DNA of 64,000 nt from Clostridium jeddahitimonense (GTDB lineage: Bacteria; Bacillota; Clostridia; Clostridiales; Clostridiaceae): NCBI GenBank assembly GCA_000753455.2, contig LM994670.1, forward strand, positions 1,838,162 to 1,902,161. The letters run 5' to 3'. The translations under genes and the position numbers were made by a program. Position 1 is the stretch's first letter. Each line of letters starts with the position of its first letter. Of this stretch, positions 16,435-25,811 are shown in pieces. The notes under the pieces were generated by a model, which did not search any database, was not told where the DNA came from, and saw only the letters and a list, made by a program, of their open reading frames with translations.

Positions 16435-17406
16435 GTGGACTTAAAGTCTATTAGTGAAATATTATTAGGTGCAAAAAAGATAGGCATTACCTACCATGTA
16501 TCACCAGATGGTGATGCTGTAGGTAGTGTCCTTGCACTTCTACAAGGATTACGTATTATTAATAAAGACGCTTACATCATATCAAAGGATAAGTTAAGTG
16601 AAAATCTTAATTATCTTCCAGCTTCGAATGAAGTAACAGGAAATATAACAGAACCAACTCAAGATACAGACGTTGTAATAGTTTTAGATTGTGGAAACTT
16701 AGAAAGAGTTTGTGCTAATTTAAATAATTTTAATGGGGTATTATTGAATGTAGATCATCATCTTTCTAATGATTTTTACGGAGACAGTAATTACGTAGAT
16801 ACAACAGCTTCTGCTACAGCTGAAATAGTATATGAACTTCTAGGGTTATTAGGAGTAGATGTATCTATAGATAATGAAAAAACATTAAATGTTGCTACAT
16901 GTCTTTATACATCTTTAGTTACAGATACTGGTTGTTTCAGACATTCAAATGTAACTGATAGAACGTTACTAATTGCTAGCAATTTAAAAAAGATCGGTGT
17001 AAATAATACTTATATTTATCAAAGTCTTTTCGATAATAAGGAATTTGATAGAGTTAGGTTTATTGGTAAAGTAATAAGTAATATGAAATTAGTATTAGGT
17101 GGTAAAGTGGCTTTAATAGAATTACCAAATAGCTTTGCTAATGAGTTTAGTATAGAAATTGGAGATACATCTGATATTATATCTTACGGTTTACAAATTA
17201 AAGGTGTAGAAGTTACACTTTTAATTAAAGAAGTTGAAAATGGCGTAAAGTGTAGCTTGCGTTCAAAAAACGATGTAGATGTAAGAAAGATTGCTGAGAT
17301 TTTTGGCGGTGGAGGACATACTAAAGCTGCAGGAATATCATTTAAAGATAAATCTATAAATGAAGCAAAAGAAATTCTTTTAAAAGAAATAGAGAAAGAG
17401 TTGTAG
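16435..17406 (+). CDS. nrnA: Oligoribonuclease/pAp phosphatase NrnA
   Basis: DHH-family enzyme that degrades nanoRNA and dephosphorylates pAp. 323 residues with HVSPDGDAVGS (about 22-32), VLDCGN (about 85-90), NVDHH (about 107-111) and C-terminal FGGGGHTKAAG. GTG start at 16435 chosen because AAGGA in the end of rbfA is 8 nt upstream; the longer frame from TTG 16411 would lie inside rbfA. Overlap with the rbfA end implies translational coupling. A second DHH protein lies at 6985. Confidence 0.94.
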   Translation: MDLKSISEILLGAKKIGITYHVSPDGDAVGSVLALLQGLRIINKDAYIISKDKLSENLNYLPASNEVTGNITEPTQDTDVVIVLDCGNLERVCANLNNFNGVLLNVDHHLSNDFYGDSNYVDTTASATAEIVYELLGLLGVDVSIDNEKTLNVATCLYTSLVTDTGCFRHSNVTDRTLLIASNLKKIGVNNTYIYQSLFDNKEFDRVRFIGKVISNMKLVLGGKVALIELPNSFANEFSIEIGDTSDIISYGLQIKGVEVTLLIKEVENGVKCSLRSKNDVDVRKIAEIFGGGGHTKAAGISFKDKSINEAKEILLKEIEKEL

Positions 17407-17409
17407 AAA

Positions 17410-18288
17410 ATGAATGGTGTTTTAAATATTTTTAAACCGAAAGGAATGACATCTTTTGATGTAGTTAGAGAAGTTAAAAAGGTATGTAAAATCAAAAAGG
17501 TTGGACATACTGGTACACTTGATCCAGAAGCAACAGGAGTTTTACCTATATGCATTGGTAAAGCTACTAAGATTATAGATTACATAATGGATTCAGAAAA
17601 AATCTATGAAGTCACTTTTAAGCTAGGTATAAGAACAACTACATATGATTTAGAAGGTGAAGTTCTTGAAGAAAGAGATTGTTCTCTATTGAAAGATGAA
17701 GAAATATTAAATGCAATAAACTCTTTTAAAGGAGAGTATTGTCAAGTACCACCAATGTATTCAGCTTTAAAGCAAAATGGAGTAAGATTATATGAATTAG
17801 CTAGAAAAGGAATAGAGGTTGAAAGGCCAGGAAGAAATATTATTATATATAATATTGAAGATATAAAAATAGACAATCCTTATATATCAATGAAAGTAAC
17901 TTGTTCTAAAGGGACTTATATAAGAAGCTTATGTTTTGATATCGGAGAAAGACTTGGCGTATACGCTGCTATGACAGAATTATGTAGATTAAAAACTTCT
18001 AGATTTTCAATAGATAATTCAGTTAATATAAATGAACTAAACACTGAAACTTTAACTCAAAATTTAATTACTATAGAAAATGCTTTAGAGGAATTTGATA
18101 GAATAGTTGTGACAAATAAATTTGCTAAACTTTTAATTAATGGAGTTAATGTTTTTGATTCAAGATTTACAAAAGATACTGTAATTCAAAATAAATTATA
18201 TAGAGTATATGATGAAGATAATAATTTGTTAGGAATTGGCTGTAAAAATAATAATGGATTTAAGATAGAGAAGTTATTAATTACTTAG
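17410..18288 (+). CDS. truB: tRNA pseudouridine(55) synthase TruB
   Basis: Forms pseudouridine 55 in the T-loop of tRNAs. 292 residues; catalytic Asp38 in GHTGTLDPEATGVLP, the preceding NIFKPKGMTSFDVV (residues 6-19), YSALKQNGVRLYELAR and the KGTYIRSLCFDIGE motif are all intact. A C-terminal PUA-like region follows. It starts 4 nt after nrnA and is followed 10 nt later by ribF, in the conserved order. Confidence 0.97.
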   Translation: MNGVLNIFKPKGMTSFDVVREVKKVCKIKKVGHTGTLDPEATGVLPICIGKATKIIDYIMDSEKIYEVTFKLGIRTTTYDLEGEVLEERDCSLLKDEEILNAINSFKGEYCQVPPMYSALKQNGVRLYELARKGIEVERPGRNIIIYNIEDIKIDNPYISMKVTCSKGTYIRSLCFDIGERLGVYAAMTELCRLKTSRFSIDNSVNINELNTETLTQNLITIENALEEFDRIVVTNKFAKLLINGVNVFDSRFTKDTVIQNKLYRVYDEDNNLLGIGCKNNNGFKIEKLLIT

Positions 18289-18297
18289 GAGAAGGTA

Positions 18298-19227
18298 ATG
18301 TTAGTATTAGATAATGTTAATTTATTAGAACCCAAAAGAAACAATTATGTTGCTTTAGGTAGCTTCGATGGACTTCATATTGGACATCTATCTTTAATTA
18401 ATAAAGTTAAAGAGTTAGCTAGGGAGAATGAAGGTAAATCAATGGTATTTACTTTTAAAAATCATCCTAGAACAGTAATAATGGCTGAAAACAATCTAGA
18501 TTTACTAATGACTAATAAAGAAAAAATTGATATTTTACTTAAAGAAAATGTTGATATTCTAGCATTAAAAACTTTTGACAAAGAAGTAATGAAAATGGAT
18601 CCTGAGGAGTTTATAAGATGGTTATGCAATGACTATTCTATACGTGGAATTGTTGTTGGATTTAATTTTAGATTTGGTTATAAAAATCTAGGTGATATTG
18701 AACTTTTAAAAAAACTAAAAGAAAAATACAGTTATGAACTTTGTGTAATGGAACCATGCATATATGAAGATGATGTAGTTAGCTCTACGCGTATAAGAAA
18801 AGAAATAGTAAATGGTGATATATCTATAGCTAATGAAATGTTATCAAGACATTATTCAATTACTGGTAATGTAGTTCACGGAAAGAAACTAGGAAGACAA
18901 ATTGGATTTCCGACAGCTAACATTAGTTTAACCACACCAAAGTTAATTCCTAAAGTAGGCGTTTATTACACTAATATCGAAATAAATGGTAAAATATACA
19001 AAGGAATTACATCAATTGGGAATAATCCTACAGTAAATGGGAAAGAATTAACTATAGAAACCTATATATTAAATTTTAACGAGTATATATATGATGAAGA
19101 AATTAAAATATACTTTATAGATAGAATAAGAGATGAAATGAAATTTAATGGACTCGATGAATTAGTATGTCAATTAAAAAAAGATAAAAGATATGCTGAA
19201 AATAGAGAAATTATAAGACAAAAATAG
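18298..19227 (+). CDS. ribF: Bifunctional riboflavin kinase/FAD synthetase RibF
   Basis: Converts riboflavin to FMN and then FAD. N-terminal nucleotidyl-transferase domain with GSFDGLHIGH (residues about 22-31) and SSTRIRKEI; C-terminal kinase domain with GKKLGRQIGFPTANI and the NPTVNG loop. 309 residues, normal. ATG 18298 after AGGAGAAGG. Last gene before the rpsO promoter. Confidence 0.96.
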   Translation: MLVLDNVNLLEPKRNNYVALGSFDGLHIGHLSLINKVKELARENEGKSMVFTFKNHPRTVIMAENNLDLLMTNKEKIDILLKENVDILALKTFDKEVMKMDPEEFIRWLCNDYSIRGIVVGFNFRFGYKNLGDIELLKKLKEKYSYELCVMEPCIYEDDVVSSTRIRKEIVNGDISIANEMLSRHYSITGNVVHGKKLGRQIGFPTANISLTTPKLIPKVGVYYTNIEINGKIYKGITSIGNNPTVNGKELTIETYILNFNEYIYDEEIKIYFIDRIRDEMKFNGLDELVCQLKKDKRYAENREIIRQK

Positions 19228-19286
19228 ACGTATAAGCGTATTGTAGTTATAAATACAACAAAATTGTAGGAAATAATTAATTTATA

Positions 19287-19315
19287 TTTACAAGACATAA
19301 TTAGTTTGTTATAAT
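19287..19315 (+). promoter_or_regulatory. Sigma-A promoter of rpsO
   Basis: TTTACA (19287-19292), 17-bp spacer, TATAAT (19310-19315). Transcription would start near 19322, giving an approximately 78-nt leader for rpsO. Confidence 0.75.
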
Positions 19316-19328
19316 TCTTTATGGAAAA

Positions 19329-19374
19329 CCTATTTCTAAGATATGAGGGTGATTTCTCATTTCATGGTCATAGG
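19329..19374 (+). promoter_or_regulatory. Structured rpsO leader, candidate S15 autoregulatory element
   Basis: Outer pairing CCTAT (19329-19333) with ATAGG (19370-19374) encloses a hairpin ATGAG (19343-19347) / CTCAT (19356-19360). S15 represses its own message through structured leaders in many bacteria; the fold here is read by eye and the protein-binding site is not demonstrated. Confidence 0.4.
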
Positions 19375-19399
19375 GGATATATTTACGGAGGTAAGAAAG

Positions 19400-19663
19400 A
19401 TGGATAAAATCAGAAAGCAAGAAATAATCAATGAATTCGGAAGACACGAAGGTGATACAGGTTCACCAGAAGTTCAAATCGCATTATTAACAGAAAGAAT
19501 CAATTCTTTAACTAGTCACTTAAAAATGCACAAAAAAGACCACCACTCAAGAAGAGGTCTTTTAATGATGGTTGGACAAAGAAGAGGATTCTTAAACTAC
19601 TTAGCTGCTCAAGATATCGAAAGATACAGAGCTATAGTTTCAAAATTAGGCTTAAGAAGATAA
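19400..19663 (+). CDS. rpsO: 30S ribosomal protein S15
   Basis: Primary 16S rRNA-binding protein of the 30S platform. 87 residues; contains [35 protein letters not shown] and the C-terminal [15 protein letters not shown], all S15 hallmarks. Start ATG 19400 follows GGAGG; a longer frame from 19343 runs through the leader and has no site. rpsO-pnp adjacency is conserved and often involves RNase-controlled expression. Confidence 0.98.
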   Translation: MDKIRKQEIINEFGRHEGDTGSPEVQIALLTERINSLTSHLKMHKKDHHSRRGLLMMVGQRRGFLNYLAAQDIERYRAIVSKLGLRR

Positions 19664-19667
19664 TCTT

Positions 19668-19697
19668 TAGAGCGGGTTTTTTCCGCTCTATTATTTT
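19668..19697 (+). terminator. Terminator between rpsO and pnp
   Basis: TAGAGCGG (19668-19675) pairs with CCGCTCTA (19683-19690), then TTATTTT. The loop is itself T-rich, so read-through into pnp is possible. Confidence 0.8.
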
Positions 19698-19740
19698 AAA
19701 AAATTATATTTGTATGATAGACCTGAAAGGAGGTTATTAA

Positions 19741-21843
19741 ATGATTAATGTGCTTGAAAAAAATATAGCAGGTAGAAATATGAAAGTTGAGTTTGGTAGA
19801 GTAGGAATGCTATCAAATGCAGCTATTTTTATGAGCTATGGAGATACAGTAATATTAACAAATGTTAATGCTTCAGAAAAACCAAGAGAAGGTATAGACT
19901 TTTTCCCATTAAGTGTTGAATATGAAGAAAGATTATATGCTGTAGGAAAAATTCCAGGTGGATTTATTAAAAGAGAGGGAAGACCTTCTGAAAATGCAAT
20001 ACTTTTTGGAAGAGCTGTAGATAGACCTCTAAGACCTTTATTCCCAAAAGGATATAGAAATGACGTTCAAGTAGTTTGTACAGTAGTATCTGTAGAACAA
20101 GATAACTTACCAGAAATTCTAGCAATTAATGCTGCATCTATGGCATTATGCGTATCTAGTATACCTTTCACTACTCCAGTTGCTGCGGTGCAAGTGGGAC
20201 TAATCGATGGAAACTTTGTTTTAAATCCAACATCAACTGAAAGAGAAGAGAGTATTCTTCAATTAACTGTTTGTGCTACAAAGGATAGAGTTATGATGAT
20301 TGAAGCAGGTGGAGATGAAATACCTGAAGATACCATGATAAAAGCTATCGAATATGGATTTGATAAGTGTCAAGATATTATTCAATTCCAAGAAGAAGCT
20401 ATGAGCAAATTCGGTAAAGAAAAGGATGAACCTGTACTTTACAAGCCAAATAGTGATTTAAAGGCTGATATCGAAGCTTTTGCTGGTGATATGATTAAAG
20501 AAGCTATGTGGATTACTGATAAAGATGAGAGAAATGCTGCAATGGATTTAGTAAACGATAAGATTGCTGAAGAATTTGCTGAAAAATATGCAGACACTTT
20601 TGGTGATTCTAAAGAAATAATATATGATATGCAAAAAGCAGTAGTTAGAGATATGCTTTTAAATCATGGAAGAAGACCAGATGGAAGAGCTTTTGATCAA
20701 ATAAGAAAGATTTCATGTGAAGTTGATCTATTACCAAGAACTCATGGGACTGGATTATTTACAAGAGGATTAACTCAAGTAATGACAGTTGCTACTTTAG
20801 GTGCAGTTGGAGATATTCAAATAATAGATGGTATAGGTGAAACAGAATCTAAGAGATATATGCATCACTATAACTTCCCAGCTTATTCAGTAGGTGAAGT
20901 AAGACCACTAAGAGGACCTGGTAGAAGAGAAATAGGTCATGGTGCTTTAGCAGAAAGAGCATTAGAGCCATTAATACCATCAGAAGAAGAATTCCCATAC
21001 ACTATTAGATTAGTATCTGAAGTGTTAAGTTCTAATGGTTCAACATCTCAAGGTGCTGTTTGTGGGTCAACTTTAGCACTTCTAGCAGCTGGAGTACCTC
21101 TTAAGAGACCGGCAGCTGGAATAGCTATGGGCCTTATTACATCTGAAGATTTATCAGAAGAAGAAGTATTAACTGATATTCAAGGGATAGAAGATTTCTT
21201 TGGGGATATGGACTTTAAGGTTGCTGGTACAACTGAAGGTATAACTTCAATTCAAGTTGATACTAAGATTGCTGGTTTAAGCTTTAAGGTAATAAAAGAT
21301 GCTATAACAGGGGCAAGAAAAGCAAGATTGTTTATTTTAGATAAAATAAATGAATGTTTACCAGAAGCAAGAAAAGAAGTTTCTAGATTTGCTCCTAAGA
21401 CATCAACAATTACAATTGATCCTGAAAAGATTAGAGATGTCATCGGTGCCGGTGGAAAAGTAATTAATAAGATAATTGCAGATACTGGGGTTAAGATTGA
21501 CATAAAAGAAGATGGAACAGTATTTGTATCTTCTCCTGATCATGATGGTGTTAATGCTGCTATTAAAATTATAGAAGGATTAACAAAAGAAGTGCAACCA
21601 GGTGAAGTTTATTTAGGAAAGGTAACTAAAATAGCCACATTCGGTGCGTTTATTGAAATATTACCAAATAAAGAAGGACTTTGTCACATTTCAAAATTAG
21701 ATAAGGCTAGAGTAAACAAGGTTGAAGATATCGTTTCTGTAGGAGACGAAATTTTAGTTAAGGTAACTGAAATAGACCAACAAGGTAGAATAAATCTATC
21801 AAGAAAAGATGCTTTACCTGATGATGAAGAAAAAAGCGAATAA
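19741..21843 (+). CDS. pnp: Polyribonucleotide nucleotidyltransferase
   Basis: PNPase, phosphorolytic 3'-5' exoribonuclease of mRNA decay, acting as a trimer. 700 residues: two RNase PH domains separated by a helical region (about 210-300), catalytic-core motifs [12 protein letters not shown] and [28 protein letters not shown] and [12 protein letters not shown], then KH ([15 protein letters not shown]) and S1 ([17 protein letters not shown]) domains. AAAGGAGG before ATG. Likely works with RNase Y, encoded at 59505. Confidence 0.98.
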   Translation: MINVLEKNIAGRNMKVEFGRVGMLSNAAIFMSYGDTVILTNVNASEKPREGIDFFPLSVEYEERLYAVGKIPGGFIKREGRPSENAILFGRAVDRPLRPLFPKGYRNDVQVVCTVVSVEQDNLPEILAINAASMALCVSSIPFTTPVAAVQVGLIDGNFVLNPTSTEREESILQLTVCATKDRVMMIEAGGDEIPEDTMIKAIEYGFDKCQDIIQFQEEAMSKFGKEKDEPVLYKPNSDLKADIEAFAGDMIKEAMWITDKDERNAAMDLVNDKIAEEFAEKYADTFGDSKEIIYDMQKAVVRDMLLNHGRRPDGRAFDQIRKISCEVDLLPRTHGTGLFTRGLTQVMTVATLGAVGDIQIIDGIGETESKRYMHHYNFPAYSVGEVRPLRGPGRREIGHGALAERALEPLIPSEEEFPYTIRLVSEVLSSNGSTSQGAVCGSTLALLAAGVPLKRPAAGIAMGLITSEDLSEEEVLTDIQGIEDFFGDMDFKVAGTTEGITSIQVDTKIAGLSFKVIKDAITGARKARLFILDKINECLPEARKEVSRFAPKTSTITIDPEKIRDVIGAGGKVINKIIADTGVKIDIKEDGTVFVSSPDHDGVNAAIKIIEGLTKEVQPGEVYLGKVTKIATFGAFIEILPNKEGLCHISKLDKARVNKVEDIVSVGDEILVKVTEIDQQGRINLSRKDALPDDEEKSE

Positions 21844-21853
21844 AATACTAATG

Positions 21854-21880
21854 AAAGAGAATTATTAAATTCTCTTTTTT
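21854..21880 (+). terminator. Terminator after pnp
   Basis: AAAGAGAAT pairs with ATTCTCTTT around TATTAA, ending in a run of T. Confidence 0.85.
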
Positions 21881-21950
21881 TAATATAAAGAATAATTATA
21901 GCAGTAATAAAATAAACTAAAAGCAAAGTAACAAAGTTAGGGAGGAAATT

Positions 21951-23207
21951 ATGTTTAATTTATATACATTAGATAATGGTTTAAGAGTAGTAACTGAATA
22001 TATTGAACATGTTAATTCAATAAGTGTTGGCGTAATGGTTCAAAACGGTTCAAGAAATGAGACGAAAGATGAAAATGGAATATCTCATTTTATTGAGCAT
22101 ATGTTCTTTAAAGGAACTGAGAAAAGAACAGCTAAGAATATAGTTCAAGAAATAGAAAATATAGGTGGACAAATAAATGCATTTACTAGCAAAGAAACTA
22201 CTTGCTATTATTTGAAATCATTAAATACTCAAATGGATCTATGTTTAGACGTTTTATCAGATATGATGTTAAACTCGAAATTTGATGAGGAAGAAATAGA
22301 AAAAGAAAAAGGTGTAGTAATTGAAGAAATAAATATGAGTGAAGATAATCCAGAAGACGTATTGGATGATATTCATTCTAAAGCTATTTTTGGTGGTAAT
22401 TCTTTAGCTTATCCTATATTAGGAACAATAGATGGAATCAAATCTTTTAATAGAGAAAAGATAAAGCAATATATAGATAGACATTATACTCCTTACAATT
22501 CTGTAATAAGTATTTGTGGCAAATTTGATAGTGATGAATTAAAAAAGAAAATTGAGTTTTATTTTGGTGCTTGGAATACAAGTGATAAATATCAACCTCA
22601 ATATACAATACCTTCCCTTCACAGTGAAAGTGCATACACAGAAAAACAAATAGAGCAACTTCATATTAATCTTGGATTACAAGGATTACCTTATGCAGAT
22701 GATAAAGCCTATTCGTTATTATTATTAAATAATGTTTTTGGAGGAGGAGCATCATCTATACTTTTTCAAAAGGTAAGGGAAGAGTTAGGGTTATGCTATA
22801 CAGTATATTCATATCCTCAAACATATTTAGGAATAGGAACACTAAATATATATACAGGATTAAGTAAACAATTTGCTGATAATGCATTAGAAGTAATAGA
22901 TAAAGAACTTAGAGAATTTAGTCATAAGGGAATTTGTGAGGAAACACTTAAAATAAATAAGGAGAAAATAAAAGCTTCTTATATTTTAGGATTAGAAAGT
23001 ACCTCTTCAAGAATGTTTGCAAATGCTAAATCAGTTCTATTACAAAATAAAATAAAAACTCAAGAAGATGTTATAAATAGAATTAACAAAATTAGTAATG
23101 AGGACATAGACTGTGTATTGGAGAGATGCTTTAAACCAGGAATTATTAGCTCCGCATATGTAGGTCAAAGTATAGATATTAATAAATTAAATTCAATAAT
23201 AAAATAA
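21951..23207 (+). CDS. M16-family zinc metallopeptidase (PepR/MlpA, YmxG type)
   Basis: Processing-peptidase-like protein of 418 residues. The inverted zinc motif HFIEH (in ISHFIEHMFFKGT, about residues 45-58) and downstream EEINMSEDNPED supply the ligands; C-terminal M16_C half contains GGGASSILFQKVREELGLCY. It follows pnp, as mlpA/ymxG follows pnpA in B. subtilis. Physiological substrate unclear in the family. AGGGAGG precedes the ATG. Confidence 0.94.
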   Translation: MFNLYTLDNGLRVVTEYIEHVNSISVGVMVQNGSRNETKDENGISHFIEHMFFKGTEKRTAKNIVQEIENIGGQINAFTSKETTCYYLKSLNTQMDLCLDVLSDMMLNSKFDEEEIEKEKGVVIEEINMSEDNPEDVLDDIHSKAIFGGNSLAYPILGTIDGIKSFNREKIKQYIDRHYTPYNSVISICGKFDSDELKKKIEFYFGAWNTSDKYQPQYTIPSLHSESAYTEKQIEQLHINLGLQGLPYADDKAYSLLLLNNVFGGGASSILFQKVREELGLCYTVYSYPQTYLGIGTLNIYTGLSKQFADNALEVIDKELREFSHKGICEETLKINKEKIKASYILGLESTSSRMFANAKSVLLQNKIKTQEDVINRINKISNEDIDCVLERCFKPGIISSAYVGQSIDINKLNSIIK

Positions 23208-23249
23208 TATTAATTTAATATAACAATAATAGTATTATGAAGTGTAATA

Positions 23250-23296
23250 AACTACCTCCTGAATGCATAAAATTATGTATAGGTAAGGGGGTAGTT
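23250..23296 (+). promoter_or_regulatory. Hairpin sequestering the ymxH ribosome binding site
   Basis: AACTACCTCC (23250-23259) can pair over 10 bp with GGGGGTAGTT (23287-23296), which contains the Shine-Dalgarno for ATG 23300. An inner 8-bp stem (ATGCATAA / TTATGTAT) continues the fold. No U-tract follows, so this is more likely a translational control element than a terminator. Confidence 0.55.
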
Positions 23297-23299
23297 ATT

Positions 23300-23605
23300 A
23301 TGAAAGATTATGAATACTATGAAAAAAAACCTGATAATGGTTTAAAAATGCTTAGTGAATTAGAGCGATTTGAAATATTTAATTTAGAATCTGCTGAAAA
23401 ATATGATAATGCTCAAAATATAGATTTTATTATAGATGAAAATGGCTATATGAAATATATGATTGTAGGAGTAAGTGGTAGTAAATTTAGTTTTTTATCT
23501 AGTCGCGAATATGTAGAAATTCCATGGGAATGTGTTACTAAAGTTGGAGCTAATGTAATAGTAATCTCTGCAGATGAAACAAAGATTAAGCGTGCGAGAG
23601 CATAG
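23300..23605 (+). CDS. ymxH: YlmC/YmxH family PRC-barrel protein
   Basis: 101-residue protein of the sporulation-linked YlmC/YmxH family. MLSELERFEIFNLESAEKY is the PRC-barrel start, IDFIIDENGYMKYMIV the core, and YVEIPWECVTKVGANVIVI the typical C-terminal strand pair. A short extension before the barrel (MKDYEYYEKKPDNGLK) is present. ATG 23300 is chosen for its AAGGGGG; the frame stays open back to 23237 but without a site. In B. subtilis ymxH follows ymxG, as here. Biochemical role unknown. Confidence 0.85.
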   Translation: MKDYEYYEKKPDNGLKMLSELERFEIFNLESAEKYDNAQNIDFIIDENGYMKYMIVGVSGSKFSFLSSREYVEIPWECVTKVGANVIVISADETKIKRARA

Positions 23606-23646
23606 AAATAGTTTAGCACTGCTTAAATTTTAAGGGGGAACAGTCC

Positions 23647-24843
23647 TTGGAAATTATAGTGCAAAAATTTGGAGGAACATCTGTATCTACAGAGGTAAGA
23701 AGAAACCAATTAGCTGCTAAAGTTAAAACTGCTATAGATGAAGGTATGAAACCTGTTGTGGTTGTATCTGCTATGGGGAGAAAGGGAGATCCATATGCAA
23801 CAGATACATTATTATCAATTGTAGGAGATAAGTTCTTAAGTGATAATAAAAATGCTCAAGATTTGTTGATGTGTTGTGGCGAAATAATTAGTTCAGTTGT
23901 AGTTTGTAATACACTTTATAATTATGGAATTAAAGCTGTACCATTAACAGGTGGACAAGCAGGAATATTAACAGATGATAATTTCACTAATGCAAATTTT
24001 ATAAACACAGATCCAGGTAAAATTTTAGAGGTGCTAAATGAAGGAAAAGTTCCAGTTGTTACAGGATTTCAAGGTATTACTAAAGATGGGCTTTTTACCA
24101 CATTAGGACGTGGGGGAAGTGATACTTCAGCTTGCATTTTAGGAGTAGCATTAAAGGCTAAAGAAATTGAAATATATACTGATGTTGATGGAATTATGAC
24201 AGCCGATCCAAGATTAGTTGATGATGTATCTTTAATAGATGAAGTAAGTTATAATGAGGTTTATCAACTAGCAGATCAAGGAGCTAAAGTAATTCACCCT
24301 AAGGCTGTAGATTTAGCTAAGAAAGCAAATATACCTATAGTAATAAGGAACACAATGTCAGATAGTAAAGGGACTTTAATAATTAAAGAAGTATCAGATG
24401 AAAATAGACGTTTTATAACTGGAATAACTCACTTAGATAATAGAATTCAAGTTAGAGTAAGATTGTCAGAGAATCCAAATCATGCAGCCTATAGAAGTTT
24501 GTTAGATAATATTGCCAAAAATAATATAAGTTTAGATTTGATAAACATTTTTCCTGCACATCAAATTTTCACAATAAACGCTGATGAAAAAGAAAAGTTA
24601 AATCAAGTATTAACTAAAGCTAATATTAATTTTACAACTGTAGAAGAGTGTAGTACTATTGCTATAGTTGGTAGTGGAATGACAGGAGTTCCTGGGATAA
24701 TGGCTAAAATTATTAACACTTTAACAGAAAATAATATTGAAGTACTACAAACTACTGATTCCAATATTACTATTTGGTGTTTAATTCATACAAGTAAACT
24801 TTCACAGGCTATGAAATTATTGCATGAAAGATTTGGTTTATAA
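23647..24843 (+). CDS. Aspartate kinase
   Basis: First enzyme of the aspartate pathway (lysine, diaminopimelate, threonine, methionine). 398 residues: kinase domain with QKFGGTSV at residues 5-12, GRGGSDTSA and TADPRLV, followed by two ACT domains (from about 265, with GSGMTGVPGIMAKI in the second) that normally carry feedback control. TTG start at 23647 after AAGGGGGAA. In B. subtilis dapG occupies the end of this cluster; here it directly follows ymxH, without spoVFAB or asd. No lysine riboswitch is visible in the 41-nt gap. Confidence 0.93.
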   Translation: MEIIVQKFGGTSVSTEVRRNQLAAKVKTAIDEGMKPVVVVSAMGRKGDPYATDTLLSIVGDKFLSDNKNAQDLLMCCGEIISSVVVCNTLYNYGIKAVPLTGGQAGILTDDNFTNANFINTDPGKILEVLNEGKVPVVTGFQGITKDGLFTTLGRGGSDTSACILGVALKAKEIEIYTDVDGIMTADPRLVDDVSLIDEVSYNEVYQLADQGAKVIHPKAVDLAKKANIPIVIRNTMSDSKGTLIIKEVSDENRRFITGITHLDNRIQVRVRLSENPNHAAYRSLLDNIAKNNISLDLINIFPAHQIFTINADEKEKLNQVLTKANINFTTVEECSTIAIVGSGMTGVPGIMAKIINTLTENNIEVLQTTDSNITIWCLIHTSKLSQAMKLLHERFGL

Positions 24844-24852
24844 TATAGGTTG

Positions 24853-24891
24853 TTAATAAAAGATTCATTATTTTAATGAATCTTTTATTAA
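24853..24891 (+). terminator. Terminator after aspartate kinase
   Basis: Near-perfect palindrome TTAATAAAAGATTCATTA / TAATGAATCTTTTATTAA with a 3-nt loop. T-rich on both strands. Confidence 0.8.
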
Positions 24892-24907
24892 TATTAGAAA
24901 AAGATAT

Positions 24908-24935
24908 TTGAAATGGTATAGATTTGATTTATAAT
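24908..24935 (+). promoter_or_regulatory. Promoter of the lipoprotein gene
   Basis: TTGAAA (24908-24913), 16-bp spacer, perfect TATAAT (24930-24935), about 40 nt before the start at 24977. Confidence 0.7.
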
Positions 24936-24976
24936 GTATAAGTATAACAAAACATATGTTACAAAGGAGAATGAAA

Positions 24977-25774
24977 ATGTTTAAAAGTAAAGGATTTTTA
25001 AAAATACTATTAGTAGCTGGTATAGCTAGTTCAGTTTTAGTAGGATGTGTTGCTAAGACAGAAGTAGAACCACTTAGATTAGGAACTCCAGAAGAGCTTG
25101 TAGATACATTTATTAAAGATAATCAAGAAGATAATGTTAGTGAATTAGCAAAATTATATGCAGATGTATATGTAGATTCAACAGGGTATGATTTAGCTAC
25201 TATTGAAAAAATATTAGAGAAATCAAGAAAAGAGTCTAAAATAATTAGTTCAGAGCTTGTTAGTATGGAAGATTACAGTGATACAATAAAGAGAGCCACT
25301 ATAAAAATAACATCAAAGGCTAATGATGAAGAGACTACAAACAATTATGATTATGCCCTAATAAAAGAAGAAGAAGGATGGGCTATTTCACCAGATGGAA
25401 TAATTGCTTGTGAAAATTATGATATTCCAATGTATAATAAAGGTGAACTAACTTTGAATTTAGCGAAGAACATAAAGCTATTTGAAGGTGGAATACTAAG
25501 AGTTAAAGTTTACAATGACTCAAAAAATCAATTTATGTTTGGATCAGAAAATAATAAATGCGAGATTATTGTAGAAACATCAACTGGAAAATATGTAACA
25601 ACTATGGATGAACCAACTAAGTTAGACAAAAAAGTAAATAGTTATTTCTTAGCTAGAATTACTGAATTAGATGGTGAAATTAATAAGGTTACTGTTACCA
25701 ATGTATATGATTTAGATAAAGATGGGAATGTAATAGAAGATAGTAAGAAGGATGTTGTTGCATACCAAAAGTAA
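24977..25774 (+). CDS. Predicted lipoprotein of unknown function
   Basis: 265 residues. Signal peptide MFKSKGFLKILLVAGIASSV with lipobox LVGC (Cys24), so probably attached to the outer face of the membrane. The mature region starts with a helical segment (EELVDTFIKDNQEDN) and a domain resembling small NTF2- or DUF4878-like lipoproteins (YALIKEEEGWAISPDG), then a beta-rich half with RVKVYNDSKNQFMFGSEN. No family is claimed. ATG 24977 is preferred over ATG 24971 and 24956 because AAAGGAG (24963-24969) is 7 nt before it. Monocistronic with its own promoter and terminator. Confidence 0.8.
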   Translation: MFKSKGFLKILLVAGIASSVLVGCVAKTEVEPLRLGTPEELVDTFIKDNQEDNVSELAKLYADVYVDSTGYDLATIEKILEKSRKESKIISSELVSMEDYSDTIKRATIKITSKANDEETTNNYDYALIKEEEGWAISPDGIIACENYDIPMYNKGELTLNLAKNIKLFEGGILRVKVYNDSKNQFMFGSENNKCEIIVETSTGKYVTTMDEPTKLDKKVNSYFLARITELDGEINKVTVTNVYDLDKDGNVIEDSKKDVVAYQK

Positions 25775-25782
25775 TTTGAAAG

Positions 25783-25811
25783 ACCTCCTAGTTATTAGGA
25801 GGTATTTTTTT
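25783..25811 (+). terminator. Convergent terminator between lipoprotein and DUF5685 genes
   Basis: ACCTCCTA (25783-25790) pairs with TAGGAGGT (25796-25803), then ATTTTTTT on the plus strand. The stop codon of the minus-strand gene is inside the hairpin. Confidence 0.85.

Noticed and set aside
23606..23646. Lysine riboswitch before aspartate kinase
   Set aside because: Only 41 nt between genes; too short and unstructured.
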